36,528 bases of DNA from the NCBI GenBank assembly GCA_021734075.1, contig JAIPJW010000020.1, positions 1 through 36,528 of the forward strand, in the 5' to 3' direction. A program made the position numbers and the translations under genes. Below the pieces are notes generated by a model. The model was not told the DNA's origin. It worked only from the letters and a program-made list of their open reading frames with translations, and searched no databases. Below are positions 33,836 to 36,528 of the stretch, in pieces (position 1 is the stretch's first letter; every line of letters begins with the position of its first letter). This DNA comes from Cephaloticoccus sp. Its GTDB lineage: Bacteria; Verrucomicrobiota; Verrucomicrobiia; Opitutales; Opitutaceae.

Positions 33836-34993
33836 TTAGGCTTTTGGAAACTTCACCCATTTGGCGCCGAGCTTGGACGACTTCACGACCGTCTCGATGA
33901 AGGCCATGCCGTAGACGCCGTCCTCGATCGTGGGAAAGTCGAGGTCCTTGGGCTGCTTCTTGCCCGTGACCTCGGCCTCGATGGCCCGAAAGGCCTCGAG
34001 GTAGATGTTGGCGAATGCCTCAAGGTAACCCTCGGGATGGCCAAACGGGATGCGGGTGAACTTCTTGCCGTGATCGGAGATGTAGCCGTTGCCCCGGCGC
34101 CAGATTTCGCGCGGTCGGTCGGCGTATTTCACCACGAGTTCGTTGGGGAATTCCTGCCGCCACTCGATACCCGCCTCGGTGCCATAGACCCGGATGTTGA
34201 GCATGTTCTCATCGCCGATGCAGATCTGTGACGAGTGCAGTATGCCCTTCGCGCCGCCCTTGTAGCGCACGAGGACGTTGCCGTCGTCGTCGAGCTTGCG
34301 GCCCTTGACGAAGGTTGTGAGGTCGGCGCAGAGCGAATCGATTTCCAAGCCCGTGATGTAGCGGGCGAGGTTCTCGGCGTGGGTGCCGATGTCGCCCATG
34401 CAACCGGCGGCACCGCTGCGTTTCGGGTCGGTGCGCCATGCGGCCTGCTTCTGGTCTGAGGCCTCGAGGAAAGTGGAGAGCCAGCCCTGTGGGTATTCGA
34501 CGACGACTTTGCGGAGCTTGCCCAGTTTGCCGGTTTGGACGAACTCGCGGGCCTGCTTTACCATCACGTTGCCGGTGTAGTTGTGGGTGAGGACCAGAAC
34601 CTTTTTCGACTTCTTGACGATGGTCCGCAGCTGCTTGGCCTCGGCGAGGTTGAACGTGGCGGGCTTGTCGAGCACGACATTGAAGCCCGCCTCAAGGAAT
34701 AGTTTGGCAGGCGGGAAGTGCTGGTGGTTCGGTGTGACGATCACAACGAAGTCCAGCCGCTGGTCAGCCGGCATCTTCGCCTCGGCCTTGGCCATTTCGG
34801 CATAGGAGCCGTAGGCCCGGTCGGGCTTGACGAAGAGGTCCTCGGCCGAGGCCTTGGAGCGCTCGGGGTCGGAGGAAAAGGCACCGGCGACGAGGCGGGC
34901 TTTGCCGTCCATAATGGCGGCGATGCGATGCACCGCGCCAATGAAGGCGCCGCGTCCGCCGCCGATCATGCCAAATCGTAGTTTGCGATTCAT
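33836..34993 (-). CDS. Gfo/Idh/MocA family NAD(P)-dependent oxidoreductase
   Basis: A 385-aa cytoplasmic sugar or cyclitol dehydrogenase. The Rossmann domain opens with RFGMIGGGRGAFIGAVHR (Gly11-13, Gly15), then VIVTPNHQHFP and the family's E/D-K-P element as LDKPATF (Asp109-Lys110-Pro111, Lys being catalytic). The alpha/beta substrate domain includes AAGCMGDIGTHAENLARY, with Asp201 and His205 in the catalytic positions, and later NIRVYGTEAGIEW. Members oxidise sugars, inositols or their derivatives. The neighbouring xylose-isomerase-like TIM barrel is a frequent partner in catabolic pathways such as inositol, sugar-amine or 3-keto-sugar degradation, which argues for a joint role. ATG 34993 is well supported by the N-terminal motif. 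Confidence 0.95.
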   Translation of the reverse strand: MNRKLRFGMIGGGRGAFIGAVHRIAAIMDGKARLVAGAFSSDPERSKASAEDLFVKPDRAYGSYAEMAKAEAKMPADQRLDFVVIVTPNHQHFPPAKLFLEAGFNVVLDKPATFNLAEAKQLRTIVKKSKKVLVLTHNYTGNVMVKQAREFVQTGKLGKLRKVVVEYPQGWLSTFLEASDQKQAAWRTDPKRSGAAGCMGDIGTHAENLARYITGLEIDSLCADLTTFVKGRKLDDDGNVLVRYKGGAKGILHSSQICIGDENMLNIRVYGTEAGIEWRQEFPNELVVKYADRPREIWRRGNGYISDHGKKFTRIPFGHPEGYLEAFANIYLEAFRAIEAEVTGKKQPKDLDFPTIEDGVYGMAFIETVVKSSKLGAKWVKFPKA

Positions 34994-35008
34994 AGGGATT
35001 TGAGGAGT

Positions 35009-35072
35009 TGGCCGCGGAGACGCGGAGTCACGAAGAATAGATTAAACTCCGTGTCTTGGTGTCTCCGTGGCA
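35009..35072. repeat. Imperfect inverted repeat of a dispersed intergenic type
   Basis: In the 86 bases between the oxidoreductase start and the TIM-barrel stop, a CCGCGGAGACGCGGAG arm (from about 35012) is mirrored by CTCCGTGTCTTGGTGTCTCC plus GTGGCA (to 35072); roughly three quarters of positions pair, several mismatches being G-U in RNA. The GGAGAC/GTCTCC wording resembles dispersed intergenic repeats found in many environmental genomes. Function is unknown; an mRNA hairpin or processing site between two cotranscribed genes is possible. Confidence 0.55.
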
Positions 35073-35079
35073 GTGATCG

Positions 35080-36123
35080 TTACTGATTCTTTTTATCGAA
35101 GGCGGCGTCGAAGGCGAGGGCACTGGAGGGGAAGTCAACTTGGCGCACAAAGGCGGCGGCCTCCGTGCCCCCGTGCACGCGATCCATGCGAATGTCTTCC
35201 CACTCCACGGACAGGGGGCCGGCGTAACCGACATCATTCAAAGCGACAATGATGTCCTCGAATTTGATGTCGCCATGACCCAGCGAGCGAAAATCCCAAT
35301 AGCGGCGGGCATCACCAAAGTTCACATGGCCGCCGAACACGCCGACGGTGCCGTCACCGTGGCCCCACCAGACGTCCTTCATGTGCACGTGGTAGAGGCG
35401 GCTGCCAAACTCGCGGATGAACCGGACGTAATCGACCCCCTGATAGCCGAGATGTGAGGGGTCGTAGTTAAAGCCGAAGCGTTTGTGGCCCTTGACAGCG
35501 GCGATGGCGCGTTGGGACGAAGCAATGTCGAAGGCGATTTCCGTCGGATGCACCTCGAGACCGAAGTTGACGTTGGCCGCTTCGAATTGTTCGAGGATCG
35601 GACCAAAGCGCCGGCCGAAGTCGGCGAAACCCGCATCCCAGTATTCCTGCGAGGTGGGAGGAAAGGCGTAGAGGGAGTGCCAGATGGAGGAGCCGGTGAA
35701 GCCGTTGACCACGGCGGGAAAATCATCGCGATTCCGACGGCCGGGTTTGGCGTCGAAGAACCGGCGGGCGGCGCGGGCGGTGAGCCCCATCTTGCGGGCG
35801 GCGCGCTTGCGCACACCCTCGGGGTCACCCTTGCCCCACACGTCGGGGGGCAGGATCGCCTGGTGCCGGGCGTCGATGTTGTCACAGATGGCCTGGCCGA
35901 CCAGATGGCTGGAAATGGCGTAGCAAGTCAGGCCGTGATCCTTGAGCAGGGCCCACTTGTCATTGACGTATTTTTTGGAACGCGCGGCGAGATCGACATC
36001 GAAGTGATCGCCCCAGCAGGCGAGTTCGACACCATCGTAGCCCATTTGTTTGACGAGCGGCGCGAGTTTTTCGAGCGGCAGATCGGCCCATTGGCCGGTG
36101 AACAAGGTGACGGGTCTTGGCAT
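35080..36123 (-). CDS. Sugar phosphate isomerase/epimerase-like TIM-barrel protein
   Basis: A 347-aa protein of the xylose isomerase-like TIM-barrel superfamily (AP_endonuc_2 fold). It has [20 protein letters not shown] at the first strands, [14 protein letters not shown], then [14 protein letters not shown] (Glu190, metal ligand), [14 protein letters not shown] (Asp221), [10 protein letters not shown] (His247) and LSVEWED (Glu307), the expected set of metal-binding residues. Family members isomerise or epimerise sugars, inosose or hydroxypyruvate. It lies upstream of the Gfo/Idh/MocA gene on the same strand, a pairing common in carbohydrate catabolic operons. I chose ATG 36123 because the fold begins directly with [10 protein letters not shown]; the extension to 36282 overlaps the divergent gene's start region. 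Confidence 0.92.
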   Translation of the reverse strand: MPRPVTLFTGQWADLPLEKLAPLVKQMGYDGVELACWGDHFDVDLAARSKKYVNDKWALLKDHGLTCYAISSHLVGQAICDNIDARHQAILPPDVWGKGDPEGVRKRAARKMGLTARAARRFFDAKPGRRNRDDFPAVVNGFTGSSIWHSLYAFPPTSQEYWDAGFADFGRRFGPILEQFEAANVNFGLEVHPTEIAFDIASSQRAIAAVKGHKRFGFNYDPSHLGYQGVDYVRFIREFGSRLYHVHMKDVWWGHGDGTVGVFGGHVNFGDARRYWDFRSLGHGDIKFEDIIVALNDVGYAGPLSVEWEDIRMDRVHGGTEAAAFVRQVDFPSSALAFDAAFDKKNQ

Positions 36124-36183
36124 ATGCGATCGGGGTTGAATATGCGCTGTCGCTACAGCGCAACCACGGTTCTTGAGAAAACT

Positions 36184-36206
36184 CGCAAAGCGGCAAGAGC
36201 TTTGTG
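36184..36206. promoter_or_regulatory. Small inverted repeat in the divergent promoter region
   Basis: CGCAAAGC (36184-36191) and GCTTTGTG (36199-36206) can pair with one G-U across a 7-base loop, in the 139-base space between the divergent TIM-barrel genes. It could be an operator for a shared regulator; no clear -35/-10 boxes were found. Confidence 0.3.
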
Positions 36207-36262
36207 ACCCATGACGCGATTCTGCACTTCTCAGCAGAGAGGGGTCCTGCCATGATTTCCGG

Positions 36263-36528
36263 ATGAAGCGCTGTTTTTCCACTTTGGGTTGTGCCGAGTT
36301 GGAACTCGATGAGGTGCTCGAACTCGCGAAGCGTCACCAAGTGGATGCGGTTGAGTTGCGCGCCCTGGGGGGCACCATCGATCTGCCGGTGTATTTCGGG
36401 GATCGTTGGGGCACGCCTGAGGTGTTGGCGGCGCACCTGAAGGAGCAAGGGGTGCCGGTGGCGGCGCTGGACACTTCACTCAAGTTGCACGGATCCACCG
36501 AGGCGGACTGGGAGGCCGCCACCACGGC
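36263..36528 (+). CDS. Sugar phosphate isomerase/epimerase family protein, 3'-truncated by window edge
   Basis: The frame is open from ATG 36263 to the end of the window (88 codons). It begins [20 protein letters not shown], followed by [35 protein letters not shown] and TSLKLHGS. The early strand-turn-helix pattern (a first-strand short motif, VELR around the second strand, then a helix and a third strand VAALDTS) is that of xylose isomerase-like TIM barrels. It is divergent from a protein of the same superfamily, but the two sequences are only distantly alike. The metal-binding residues are beyond the window, so activity cannot be judged. Confidence 0.75.
   Translation, partial: MKRCFSTLGCAELELDEVLELAKRHQVDAVELRALGGTIDLPVYFGDRWGTPEVLAAHLKEQGVPVAALDTSLKLHGSTEADWEAATT

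Noticed and set aside
35485-36207. A 240-codon plus-strand open frame opposite the TIM-barrel gene
   Set aside because: The minus-strand protein has the complete metal-binding residue set; the opposite frame is glycine/valine-rich shadow sequence.

Overview
The window looks like chromosomal DNA from a moderately GC-rich Gram-negative bacterium of the Verrucomicrobiota, most likely Opitutales-like. This is inferred from four things: a short prepilin of the type common in that phylum, a TonB-dependent receptor whose mature N-terminus reads like the Opitutaceae receptor families, a Gfo/Idh/MocA oxidoreductase beside xylose-isomerase-like TIM-barrel proteins, and many start codons without a clear Shine-Dalgarno sequence. 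No taxonomic marker such as rRNA is present, so this is an inference.

Layout. (1) 1-6654, plus strand: a compact, probably co-transcribed set for making and attaching an unusual sugar. It holds a 5'-truncated NAD-dependent sugar epimerase/dehydratase, a divergent RfbF-like sugar-1-phosphate nucleotidyltransferase, a cupin, an acetolactate-synthase-like ThDP enzyme, a PfpI/DJ-1 protein, a HAD phosphatase and a GtrB-type polyprenyl-phosphate glycosyltransferase. (2) 6711-8477, minus strand: a polytopic membrane protein of GT-C type. (3) 8682-11040: housekeeping genes, namely tRNA-Leu(UAA), nadD, rsfS and a DUF481-like outer-membrane protein. (4) 11296-20213, plus strand: a type IV pilin-like gene, a strong terminator, then five tightly packed, mostly overlapping GT-C-like membrane protein genes that include two tandem paralogous pairs. 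(5) 20207-28269: four minus-strand genes in the order GT2, GT-C, GT2, GT-C, plus a GT39-like minus-strand gene and a plus-strand methyltransferase. (6) 28382-30345: a TVP38/VTT membrane protein translationally coupled to xseA. (7) 30444-33718: a TonB-dependent receptor, a terminator and an exported MsrB. (8) 33836-36528: a Gfo/Idh/MocA oxidoreductase and two divergent sugar isomerase/epimerase-like TIM barrels; the last gene runs off the window.

How the parts may work together (inference). Three GT2 enzymes of DPM1/GtrB type would load sugars onto a polyprenyl phosphate on the cytoplasmic side. About nine GT-C-type integral membrane proteins could then use those lipid-linked sugars on the periplasmic side. 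The ThDP/nucleotidyltransferase/epimerase set could supply a branched or otherwise modified sugar. No Wzx flippase, Wzy polymerase, ABC exporter or chain-length regulator is visible, so this does not look like a normal O-antigen or capsule locus. The pilin at the head of the GT-C run makes a dedicated pilin or cell-surface glycosylation system the most attractive hypothesis. The carrier-lipid route is completed by a VTT-family membrane protein, whose DedA relatives include undecaprenyl-phosphate translocases.
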